DNA from: Psychrosphaera saromensis
GTDB lineage: Bacteria; Pseudomonadota; Gammaproteobacteria; Enterobacterales; Alteromonadaceae
Reading direction: 5' to 3'
Assembly: GCF_002954545.1 (NCBI RefSeq)
Contig: NZ_MSCH01000003.1
Coordinates: 3,201,991 to 3,265,990, forward strand
DNA: 64,000 bases
Under the pieces are notes generated by a model, which saw nothing but the letters and a program-made list of their open reading frames with translations, had not been told where the DNA came from and ran no database searches. This document shows, one piece after another, positions 28,217-36,554 of this stretch (position 1 is its first letter; each line of letters begins with the position of its first letter). A program made the position numbers and the translations under genes.

Positions 28217-29238
28217 AAATATTCACCAACAAGCTCAAAGTTGAGTAACCCGTTAACATAGTTAATTTTATAAGCGACTAACAAATACAAATAAAATATA
28301 AACACAAAAAATATTCCTTTTGAATTTGCACTAAACATCCCAATCATTTTTATTACCATGAAGATACTAACAATCCCATATAAGTACAAAATCCGAACAC
28401 TCAAGGTTGGAAAAAAAGAACAAACCAAAGATATTGCAATTCCAATACCTAATACTTTCAACATTACGACTTCTCGAACCTGAAGTTTCTCAGCTTTAAG
28501 TAAAGTCACGAAGAATATAGAGATCAAAATAATCGAAAATGAATTAATTACATTAAATTCGGCATAATCCTTATACACTAAATATTGTTGTAGTTTGGTT
28601 TCAATATAAGTTGGTAAAAACACCAAATTATTAACTAATAAGCTAATAAGTCCTGATGAAAAAAATGAAAATATAAACGAAAATATAATAAGTAATAGAT
28701 AAAACTTTTTGTTTAATGTTTTTGTCGATAAAAAGTAGAGCGGTAATATGAGCACCGCAGAGTAATGAAACATAGTTGCAATTATCGTTTTAAAAAGAAA
28801 TGATAAAAAACGTTTATCTACAATATCTTTAATTGATAGCCCAAATATCGCACATGCAATACCAAAACGAATTTGAGTCAATGTTAACAATGGGTAAAAA
28901 AGAAGAAAGTAAGCCAATAGACTTACAAACTTTGCGTTTGAATACTTATGAATAATCAAGGATATAATTGAAATATTCAATACCGAATAAATTAAAATGG
29001 TTATCCGCTCAGGATTACCAGGGGAAATTAAGTAGCTCAACTTTGAAATTAATATAAAAGTTGGCTCAATAGCTAACTTCCCATTTACGGCTAAATTAAC
29101 TAGAGTAGCATAGCCTAAAGAGTCCTTATCGAATCCAAAAGGTCGAAAGCCAGCAATTAATATTAGTAGGAAAGCTAGGCTATAAAATAAAAAACTATCA
29201 ATACTTTTATTACTAATTGACTTAGATTGATTGATCAT
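28213..29238 (-). CDS. wzy: Wzy-like O-antigen/polysaccharide polymerase (EpsG family)
   Basis: 341 residues, with about ten hydrophobic helices separated by short loops and very AT-rich coding. GFDKDSLGYATLVNL near the N-terminus and HYSAVLILPLYFL in the middle match the EpsG-type pattern (an F-x-x-D-x2-Y loop, then F/MFHYSA). Wzy polymerases diverge quickly, so the assignment rests on topology, these two segments, and the locus having a Wzx flippase, a Wzz regulator and no other polymerase. It overlaps the GT-D gene by one base. Confidence 0.78.
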   Translation of the reverse strand: MINQSKSISNKSIDSFLFYSLAFLLILIAGFRPFGFDKDSLGYATLVNLAVNGKLAIEPTFILISKLSYLISPGNPERITILIYSVLNISIISLIIHKYSNAKFVSLLAYFLLFYPLLTLTQIRFGIACAIFGLSIKDIVDKRFLSFLFKTIIATMFHYSAVLILPLYFLSTKTLNKKFYLLLIIFSFIFSFFSSGLISLLVNNLVFLPTYIETKLQQYLVYKDYAEFNVINSFSIILISIFFVTLLKAEKLQVREVVMLKVLGIGIAISLVCSFFPTLSVRILYLYGIVSIFMVIKMIGMFSANSKGIFFVFIFYLYLLVAYKINYVNGLLNFELVGEYL

Positions 29239-30119
29239 TAACTATTTAATTCTTCTATAAAGGAATTTAAATAATCATTAGTTATTCCTGATTTTTTCAC
29301 CCATGCCCAAGTATTTCTACCATGAAATAAGTCAATCACACTCCCCATGTCAAATAGAAATACCTTCTTATTTTTATCTAAATGTAATCTCTTTATCAAA
29401 GCTTTAGCAGTAGAGCCACATGAGAGTACAACTACATCAAAATCCTTATTACGAATTTCAATTTCCTTGACAATCGCACTTTCGATTCGATCTATGTCTT
29501 GATAACTATTCCGATGAGGTGTTTGAATAAATGCCCCAGACCCCAAAACATTGGCTATAACAGATACATCATTTTTTTCACTTCCAACAAAAATAGGATT
29601 AGAAGATTTTAAAATACGAAATAATTTTAATGCGAGATCTTTATTATAAACAATCTGATAATGCATCGCTACAGGAGAGAAAATCTGACAACCTATAAAA
29701 AACTCGTAACTTTTTAAAGCAAATTTTTCAGCCTCCCAATTAGGCCTCTCATGAATACCAGGCTCCATATGCTCATCCATTCCAAATTTTTCAGAGTGAA
29801 TAGCTAACGATTTCATAACCCCACTACCACTGAGACTGATTGCTTGCTTTAGCTCTACAGATAAACTTTCATTAAATTTTTGATTACGCGCCTCTCCCAT
29901 ATTTTTTAATATGAATAAATCACCATCGCCAAACCTTAAATAAGCTCCTTTCTTCTTGTTTTCCAAAAGCATAATTAGGGTATTCACAGTCTCTTCAGTG
30001 CTAACAATTCTTGTTGATTCATTAAAAGTGTTATAAGCAAACCTATACTTAATATTTAACAATAATCGAACTTTATTAATAAAAGTAATAGATACTATTT
30101 TCTTAATAATTTTTTTCAT
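29238..30119 (-). CDS. GT-D fold domain protein, putative glycosyltransferase
   Basis: 293-residue soluble protein. The segment AYLRFGDGDLFILKN (about residues 58-72) matches the R-F/I-G-D-G-E motif of the GT-D (DUF1792) fold, in which the acidic cluster binds metal and sugar nucleotide. Here the usual Glu is Asp. Later marks are HYQIVYN, NPIFVGSEKNDVS and VVLSCGSTAKAL, with the last segment resembling the phosphate-contacting loop. GT-D enzymes add glucose in some glycoprotein systems; in this locus it is likely to build the repeat unit. Substrate unknown. Confidence 0.75.
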   Translation of the reverse strand: MKKIIKKIVSITFINKVRLLLNIKYRFAYNTFNESTRIVSTEETVNTLIMLLENKKKGAYLRFGDGDLFILKNMGEARNQKFNESLSVELKQAISLSGSGVMKSLAIHSEKFGMDEHMEPGIHERPNWEAEKFALKSYEFFIGCQIFSPVAMHYQIVYNKDLALKLFRILKSSNPIFVGSEKNDVSVIANVLGSGAFIQTPHRNSYQDIDRIESAIVKEIEIRNKDFDVVVLSCGSTAKALIKRLHLDKNKKVFLFDMGSVIDLFHGRNTWAWVKKSGITNDYLNSFIEELNS

Positions 30120-30166
30120 TTTTAAACGTTACCTTAACTATACTGACACAATACAATAAATAATTA

Positions 30167-31513
30167 TTATCTAAGAAACTTGATACTTTTATCATTAATA
30201 TTTGAATGAACAGAGTTTTTATGTTTTTTGGCTACAAAGAATACTAAACTAATTGTTAGTATAAATTGAATCATACCTGCAAGGCTATAAAACCCAATTG
30301 AATATTCAGCCTGATTAAAAAAGAAATAACCTGAAAATAGAGCTATAACTTTTAATAATATACTTACAATCTCGATCATTAAATGTTCTTTTTGTAAGCT
30401 TAAAATCGGCATTGCTAGAGAACTTACTCTACTAATAAATGCAAAATAAAAGTAAATTGATAACCACCTAGTATAAACACCAGATTCTACCCAATCAGCA
30501 CCAAAAACAAAACCAAAAATATACGGAGAAAAAATCATCAACAGCAGGAATGGAACAGCTCCAGTTATCAATAATGTTAATGTAGACTTATATATTAGTG
30601 TGTAAGTACATTCACCATTTCTATAAGCTTCAGTAATTCGGGGATATAAGACATCACCAATCCCCTTACCTATTAGTTGAGATGGTATACTAACAACCAT
30701 TCTGGCAAGCATAAAATACCCGACACTTGCGGGGCCAAAAAGAGGTGCAAGTATAAATATAGGTAAGTTTTGAGCGAAACTACTAAGTAAATCCTTAGGT
30801 GACCTGAAAATTGGAAAATCAGAGTATTTTTTAGCAATAAATTTCATTCTACTGAAATCAAATAGTACGTTCTTTAATTCTTTAATTTTTCGATAACTCT
30901 TTAAAAGCATCGCGGTATACAAGAAATTACTAAACACACTAATAGCAATAAGAATAACTGCGGATGGGCTTAGCCCCCCCAATCCTACTTTGAGTATATT
31001 TAAAATAAAAGCTTGAATTACACCTACTCTAGCAAGCCTAGGAAATGATTTTTTTCTTATTAACCAATGTTGAAGTATTTGAAATAAAGCGAAAGAAAAT
31101 ACTGAGAGAGGCGCTAACATAATATAGGGGGCTATTGTCTCAGCATTCATTAATTCCAGGATGCTTTTAGAAAAAAAGTAGAGTAAGACAAATGTAAGAA
31201 TTGATGTAATTAGGGATATATAAAAAGATATCCCCATTAATGCCTGAGCATTTTTATCTTGGACTGGTAATATTATAGCAATAGGGTAAGTTAGAGCTGA
31301 AATAGGAGTTATGATGGACACTAACCCTATAAATATGCCTAACAGACCAAGTACTTCTGGTCCGTAAATCCTAGTAATAATAGGATAGAAAAGCATATTA
31401 ATAGCTTGAGCACCTAAAACTCCAGCGCAAACTATCAAAATATTTTTAACTACAGCACTGCTTAGAGCTCGATTTAAAAAAGCATTTACCTTAAAATTCA
31501 ACCTAATCCTCAT
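30167..31513 (-). CDS. wzx: Wzx-type lipid-linked oligosaccharide flippase
   Basis: 448 residues, about twelve to fourteen membrane segments, MATE/MOP-like polysaccharide transporter. VCAGVLGAQAINMLFYPIITRIYGPE at the N-terminus is the typical opening (the FYPIITR..GPE pattern), and FRSPKDLLSSFAQNLPIFIL and GPASVGYFMLARMVVSIPSQLIG are conserved Wzx blocks. It would flip the undecaprenyl-linked repeat unit to the periplasm before Wzy acts. The coding sequence is markedly AT-rich, in line with the neighbouring Wzy and transferase genes. Confidence 0.9.
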   Translation of the reverse strand: MRIRLNFKVNAFLNRALSSAVVKNILIVCAGVLGAQAINMLFYPIITRIYGPEVLGLLGIFIGLVSIITPISALTYPIAIILPVQDKNAQALMGISFYISLITSILTFVLLYFFSKSILELMNAETIAPYIMLAPLSVFSFALFQILQHWLIRKKSFPRLARVGVIQAFILNILKVGLGGLSPSAVILIAISVFSNFLYTAMLLKSYRKIKELKNVLFDFSRMKFIAKKYSDFPIFRSPKDLLSSFAQNLPIFILAPLFGPASVGYFMLARMVVSIPSQLIGKGIGDVLYPRITEAYRNGECTYTLIYKSTLTLLITGAVPFLLLMIFSPYIFGFVFGADWVESGVYTRWLSIYFYFAFISRVSSLAMPILSLQKEHLMIEIVSILLKVIALFSGYFFFNQAEYSIGFYSLAGMIQFILTISLVFFVAKKHKNSVHSNINDKSIKFLR

Positions 31514-31911
31514 TACTACACTTTTACTTAAACGATAATATTATAATAGTTTTAAGCATTACTGTCTAAATGATACTTTCAAATGAGTTATCGTCGTCTG
31601 ATTTATTACAAAGAAAAACAAATATATAGGTACAAAACACGGGGGATTGTTCCTGACTAAACTAAATACTTACATCAATGTAAGCAAGTTCATGAATAAT
31701 ATATAACAAAGCTCTAATGCCGTTCACTTAAGCGAACATCAATAAATTAAGGGCTACAGCATAATTGTGATAGATCATACTCTAGCCCTTTTTGTATCTA
31801 CGCTTCGTTTTGATTCTAGGTGTATTTCTGTCTAGCTAAAATCTTGGATAAAAATGAATGATTTTTCAAAACAAGTGACTAACTGATCGGTAGTATAACA
31901 AAGTTATGTTT
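31514..31911. other. Gene-free spacer between wzx and the epimerase
   Basis: 398 AT-rich bases without an ORF worth calling. It holds a near-perfect 16-base palindrome at 31722-31737 (GTTCACTTAAGCGAAC), and AAGGGCTA ... TAGCCCTTTTT around a 26-base loop (31749-31792). The second could be a weak plus-strand terminator, and the first may be the remnant of an insertion-sequence end. It is the largest gap inside the polysaccharide locus, and it marks the border between the conserved 5' genes and the variable, more AT-rich part. Confidence 0.5.
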
Positions 31912-32967
31912 TTATTTTTTCATAAAATTAATATACCAAGGCATCGCTTTATCAATACCTTTTTGAATTTTAAACTCAGGTTCAAAACCTAATAAATCTT
32001 TAGCTTTAGAAATATCCGCTTGGGAGTGTAAAACATCCCCTCCCCTAAAGTCTTGATGAATTGCTGATTTATCATAGTTTAAGCCATTTTCTTTTAATGC
32101 AACTTTTAAGCTATCGAATAAAGTACTTAAGCTTGTTCTATCGCCTAAAGCTACATTATAAACTTGGTTCTTACCTGCACAATCTGCTGTAGCAGCTAAT
32201 ATATTTGCTTGTACTGCATTTTCAACAAAACAAAAATCACGGCTCGTTTCACCATCACCATTGATATATAAGTCTTGGTTGTTGATCATAGCAGCAGTCC
32301 ATTTCGGGATCACTGCTGCATATGCTCCATCGGGGTCTTGACGTTTGCCGAATACATTAAAGTAACGTAAACCGGTTGCATTCAAACCATAGGTCTTGTT
32401 AAACACGTGAGCATATAGCTCGTTTACATACTTTGTTACTGCGTAGGGTGATAATGGCTTACCTATATTTTCTTCTACTTTAGGTAATGCAGGATGATCA
32501 CCGTAAGTGGAACTTGAAGCGGCGTAAACAAAAGTACTGACTTGCTCTTCTTTTGCTGCGGTTAACATATTAACAAAGCCCGTAATATTAGCAGAGTTGG
32601 TTAATATTGGATCTGCAATTGATCGTGGTACTGAACCTAAAGCTGCTTGATGAAGTATATAGTCAACACCAGAAACAGCTTTTTGACAGTCATCGAAATT
32701 ACGAATATCACCTTTGATAAAGGTAAAGTTTTCCCATTGCTCAGATGAAACCAGAGACTGAACTTCATCTAAATTATGCTGGTGGCCCGTTGCAAAGTTA
32801 TCTAAACCAATTATTTTTTGACCCAATGATAATAATTGCTCAAGTAAGTTAGAGCCTATAAATCCCGCGACACCTGTAATTAACCAAGTTTTAGGCTCTA
32901 GTTCTAAATTGTTTTTTATTTCTTGATATTTAGTCATCAATTTTTTTAACTCTTTCTGTATATTCAA
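31912..32967 (-). CDS. wbpP: UDP-N-acetylglucosamine 4-epimerase (WbpP/TviC type)
   Basis: 351-residue SDR epimerase. [65 protein letters not shown] and [13 protein letters not shown] form a pattern I recognise as close to P. aeruginosa WbpP. This interconverts UDP-GlcNAc and UDP-GalNAc, or their uronic acids. The frame opens at ATG 32967, but MTKYQEI eleven codons later (32934) aligns better with WbpP. It is paired with the WbpO/TviB-type dehydrogenase just upstream, so the two likely make UDP-GalNAcA. Confidence 0.93.
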   Translation of the reverse strand: MNIQKELKKLMTKYQEIKNNLELEPKTWLITGVAGFIGSNLLEQLLSLGQKIIGLDNFATGHQHNLDEVQSLVSSEQWENFTFIKGDIRNFDDCQKAVSGVDYILHQAALGSVPRSIADPILTNSANITGFVNMLTAAKEEQVSTFVYAASSSTYGDHPALPKVEENIGKPLSPYAVTKYVNELYAHVFNKTYGLNATGLRYFNVFGKRQDPDGAYAAVIPKWTAAMINNQDLYINGDGETSRDFCFVENAVQANILAATADCAGKNQVYNVALGDRTSLSTLFDSLKVALKENGLNYDKSAIHQDFRGGDVLHSQADISKAKDLLGFEPEFKIQKGIDKAMPWYINFMKK

Positions 32968-33013
32968 GGGACATGATATTATTGATTAACCATATGGAAG
33001 TAACATTTTCGCA

Positions 33014-34294
33014 CTATAAGCGCATATCGACTTGTTCTTTAGGAAGAATGTACTTTAAGTCATAAATCACATGATTTTCTTTCCCCAGTGCTTTAATTTT
33101 CTCAGCTCCTAGCGCTTTAAACTCATCATGCGATACTGCCAAAATAACCGCATCATAATGCGCTTGCTTAGGCTCATCTATCAGCTTTAAATTATATTCT
33201 TGTTCAGCTTCAGCACTTGAGCACCAAGGATCCACAATATCTGTATTTATATTATATTCTTTTAGTTCACTTACAATATCTACAATTTTAGTATTGCGAA
33301 GATCAGGACAATTTTCTTTAAAAGTAAGCCCCATCAACAATACATTGGCACCATCTACTTGAATACGTTTTTTCAGCATTTTTTTTACTAATTCAGATAC
33401 AACATGCTTAGCCATTCCATCATTTAAACGACGACCAGCTAATATCATTTCAGGGTGATAGCCGACGGTTTGAGCTTTATGAGTAAGATAATATGGGTCA
33501 ACACCAATACAATGTCCTCCAACTAGCCCAGGACGAAATGGTAAAAAATTCCATTTAGTACCAGCTGCCTCCAAAACTTCTAAGGTGTCAACCCCTAACT
33601 TATTAAATATAATTGAGAGCTCATTAATTAAAGCGATGTTTACATCACGCTGAGTATTCTCAATTACCTTAGCTGCTTCAGCAACTTTGATTGAACTAGC
33701 TTTATGGGTTCCTGCAGTTATAACTGACTTGTAAAGCTGATCTATTTTTTCAGCTATTTCAGGTGTAGAACCGGAAGTTACTTTTAAAATATTAGTAACC
33801 CGGTGAGTCTTATCACCTGGATTAATTCGTTCAGGTGAATACCCCGCGAAAAAGTCTATATTAAAAATCAAACCTGAAATGCGTTCGACTTCTGGTATAC
33901 AAACTTCTTCTGTAGCCCCAGGATATACAGTTGATTCATATATAATTATATCACCTTTATTTACGACACTACCCAACATTTGACTTGCTTTCACTAAAGG
34001 TGTTAAATCGGGCTGTTTGTGTTTATCGATCGGAGTCGGCACAGTCACAATATAAATATCACAAATTTTTAAATCATCAACTGCACTACTATACTTAAGT
34101 TTTTCAGCTAATTTTAATTCGTTTTCTGAGCACTCTAAAGTTGAGTCTTGATAATTACCTAGTTCTTCAATTCGTGATTTGTTTATATCAAAACCAATCG
34201 TGTTATATTTTTTACCAAATTCAACAGCTAATGGAAGACCTACATAGCCTAATCCTATAATTCCTATAGTGGGATTATCTAATGTGACATTCAT
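33014..34294 (-). CDS. wbpO: UDP-N-acetyl-hexosamine 6-dehydrogenase (WbpO/TviB type)
   Basis: 426 residues. N-terminal [21 protein letters not shown], then [44 protein letters not shown], and the catalytic Cys in [20 protein letters not shown]. The length and the [10 protein letters not shown] form separate it from the short Ugd at 8714. It oxidises C6 of UDP-GlcNAc or UDP-GalNAc to the uronate using NAD+. With the next gene, UDP-GalNAcA (or GlcNAcA) is the expected product. The alternative symbol tviB is equally fitting. Confidence 0.93.
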   Translation of the reverse strand: MNVTLDNPTIGIIGLGYVGLPLAVEFGKKYNTIGFDINKSRIEELGNYQDSTLECSENELKLAEKLKYSSAVDDLKICDIYIVTVPTPIDKHKQPDLTPLVKASQMLGSVVNKGDIIIYESTVYPGATEEVCIPEVERISGLIFNIDFFAGYSPERINPGDKTHRVTNILKVTSGSTPEIAEKIDQLYKSVITAGTHKASSIKVAEAAKVIENTQRDVNIALINELSIIFNKLGVDTLEVLEAAGTKWNFLPFRPGLVGGHCIGVDPYYLTHKAQTVGYHPEMILAGRRLNDGMAKHVVSELVKKMLKKRIQVDGANVLLMGLTFKENCPDLRNTKIVDIVSELKEYNINTDIVDPWCSSAEAEQEYNLKLIDEPKQAHYDAVILAVSHDEFKALGAEKIKALGKENHVIYDLKYILPKEQVDMRL

Positions 34295-34442
34295 ATACTA
34301 CAACCTTAAAATTATTTTTATTTTAAATACTTTCGACTTTAATTATTACTTAATCGAGGTGCCTTACATCTACTTTAATATATTTTTCTATCTGTTGACT
34401 TAGCAAGTATCAAACACCAGACTTGCTAAGTAAAAGTTTTCA

Positions 34443-35504
34443 TTACTTTTTATTAACTTTTAATAACTTTATGAAACGCCAAGCATGCTGGATTACATAT
34501 TGGTAGCCAATATATGTAACTATAAAAAATAACAAACCAATAAAACTAATCAAGTAAGTATTGATGAAAATACCTATAATTAATAATAATGACGATAAAA
34601 GTAATAATATTAGTAAACTCTGCCTAGTAGAGAAACCTGATCGCATTAAAATATGATGCATATGGTCTCTATCTGGTTTAAATGGCGACTGCCCTTTTCT
34701 TTTACGTCTGACAATAATTGCAGCCATATCAATTAAAGGGAGACCTACAATAAATAGAGCTAGTACGGCTGAAAAACTCTCTTGCCCATATACTGTCGGT
34801 TGAGAACCTATAATTAACATCCAAATAACATAAAGACCAATAAGCATTGAACCTGCATCGCCCATAAAAACTTTATACTTACGATGTTTTTGATTCATCA
34901 TGTTAAATACTAGATAAGCTAATACAGCGCCTATAATAATCAAGGAGTTAACGGCAAAAATTTCATTACCAGCGTTGTTAAATAAATAAGCTAACCCAAT
35001 AAACGATATTATTGACATTCCGCCCAGCAAACCATCTATACCATCTATCATGTTATAAGCATTAATTGCTGCAATCACTGCAATGTAAGTAAAAGGAATA
35101 CCTAGGACTCCAAGTTCAATATCACCGAAAGTAAATAAATCACCTAAGTTTTCAATATACCCACCTAATCCCGAACATAGTAAAGCAGCAACTAGTAACT
35201 GCCCTAATATTCTAAACCTTACAGGTAGGTCGTATTTATCATCAAGCATGCCAATAAAAACAATGAATGCACCAGCAAGTAAAACAATTTTTGTTGGTTC
35301 ATCAATTAAACCAAATAATTGAAATGTAATTGCCGTACCTAAATAAATGGCAATACCACCAATTAAGGGTATATGGCCATCATGGGTTTTTCTTTCATTA
35401 GGCTTATCAACAAGATTAAATTTATTAGCTAACGGCCTTAATATTAGTATCAAGATAACTGTAATTATAAATACAGTTATCATAGGTTGTAACATCTCTA
35501 ACAT
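34443..35504 (-). CDS. wecA: Undecaprenyl-phosphate GlcNAc-1-phosphate transferase (WecA-like)
   Basis: 353-residue polytopic membrane enzyme that loads a HexNAc-1-phosphate onto undecaprenyl phosphate, the initiating step for the repeat unit. Motifs in order: NERKTHDGHIPLIGGIAIYLG, GMLDDKYDLPVRFR (the DD metal site), AINAYNMIDGIDGLLGG (the NxxNxxDGIDGL block), VFMGDAGSMLIG and KPDRDHMHHILMRSG. The last (HMHH) matches the WecA group. About eleven hydrophobic segments. Cotranscribed with wzz upstream (28-base gap). Confidence 0.94.
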   Translation of the reverse strand: MLEMLQPMITVFIITVILILILRPLANKFNLVDKPNERKTHDGHIPLIGGIAIYLGTAITFQLFGLIDEPTKIVLLAGAFIVFIGMLDDKYDLPVRFRILGQLLVAALLCSGLGGYIENLGDLFTFGDIELGVLGIPFTYIAVIAAINAYNMIDGIDGLLGGMSIISFIGLAYLFNNAGNEIFAVNSLIIIGAVLAYLVFNMMNQKHRKYKVFMGDAGSMLIGLYVIWMLIIGSQPTVYGQESFSAVLALFIVGLPLIDMAAIIVRRKRKGQSPFKPDRDHMHHILMRSGFSTRQSLLILLLLSSLLLIIGIFINTYLISFIGLLFFIVTYIGYQYVIQHAWRFIKLLKVNKK

Positions 35505-35532
35505 AAAACAGGTTCCAAATTGATAATTTAAA

Positions 35533-36516
35533 TCAACCTTTATTTTTAAAGTGGCGTATTAAAACAATTAACACCGAGAGTAGACCACCCAACATAAAGC
35601 CTAAAACACATATTAATGAACGTTTAGGCCCTGACTTCAATTCAGGAACTAATGCTGGATCTATTGTTTTTAATACATATTCTTCTCTTACATTAGCAAA
35701 CATGATAGTTTTAGTTTGTTCTTCAATTAACTGGTAAAGGATCTCTTGAAGACCCGATATTCTTGTTGTTTCCAACTGTTCATTTAAATAAGTTATTGAA
35801 TTATTTGCTTCTAACAAATCTCGACCTTTCATTTCCTCATTAATAGCATAAATTAACCTATTAACCCATTGTTGCGCTACATAAGGTGAATAATGCTCAA
35901 CAGATATTGTTACCATTGAATTTATTTTATCTTGCTCTACCGTAATTACTTGTTGGAACTGCTTATAAGCTTCTTGTAGTGATGGTTTCGCTTTTAATGG
36001 TGCTTTTACTTTACGCAACCATTTATTAGTAACCGAATCATAAACCTTTTCATTATATATTAGTTTATTTGATGCAAGGTCCCAATTCTTTACAGCCATT
36101 AAATCCGGTGTAATATCGTACTTTTCAATAAATTTAAATACAAAAGCTCTAGATTTTATAATTTCTAAAGCTAAAGCTGTTTTATCAGTTTCCCCACCAC
36201 CTAAATTAATGCCGGCTAAACTAGCTAAGCCGCCCAACTGCGAAGCCATTGCATCTAATCCTGCACCTTGTTCTTCTGCAGGTGCCAATAAAGCTTCGGA
36301 TACATACATATTAGGCAAACGTAGGGCATAAAACACTGAAGAAACAGAAAAAACAAACGTTACTAAAGCAATTAATAACTTTCCTTGCCAAATAGCACGC
36401 CATAATTCGAGCAAGTCTATTTCATCACCTTGATCTTTAACTATACTTTCACACTTAACCAACTTAGATTTTAGCTCAGCTAATTCTTGCTTATCACTTT
36501 GGTTTTGGTTTTCCAT
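35533..36516 (-). CDS. wzz: Wzz-type polysaccharide chain-length regulator
   Basis: 327-residue polysaccharide co-polymerase. A cytoplasmic N-terminal part with DEIDLLELWRAIWQGKLLIAL leads into TM1 (about 50-70). The periplasmic domain is helical (coiled-coil-prone QEAYKQFQQ and YLNEQLETTRIS). The Pro-rich segment before TM2 reads LKSGPKRSLICVLGFMLGG. These are the Wzz/FepE/Etk features. No tyrosine kinase domain is attached, so it is of the PCP1/PCP2 type working with Wzy. It lies between the SLBB export gene and wecA. Confidence 0.92.
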   Translation of the reverse strand: MENQNQSDKQELAELKSKLVKCESIVKDQGDEIDLLELWRAIWQGKLLIALVTFVFSVSSVFYALRLPNMYVSEALLAPAEEQGAGLDAMASQLGGLASLAGINLGGGETDKTALALEIIKSRAFVFKFIEKYDITPDLMAVKNWDLASNKLIYNEKVYDSVTNKWLRKVKAPLKAKPSLQEAYKQFQQVITVEQDKINSMVTISVEHYSPYVAQQWVNRLIYAINEEMKGRDLLEANNSITYLNEQLETTRISGLQEILYQLIEEQTKTIMFANVREEYVLKTIDPALVPELKSGPKRSLICVLGFMLGGLLSVLIVLIRHFKNKG

Positions 36517-36554
36517 AAATACTATTTACCTATCTACTATTAAGTGTAATTTAC

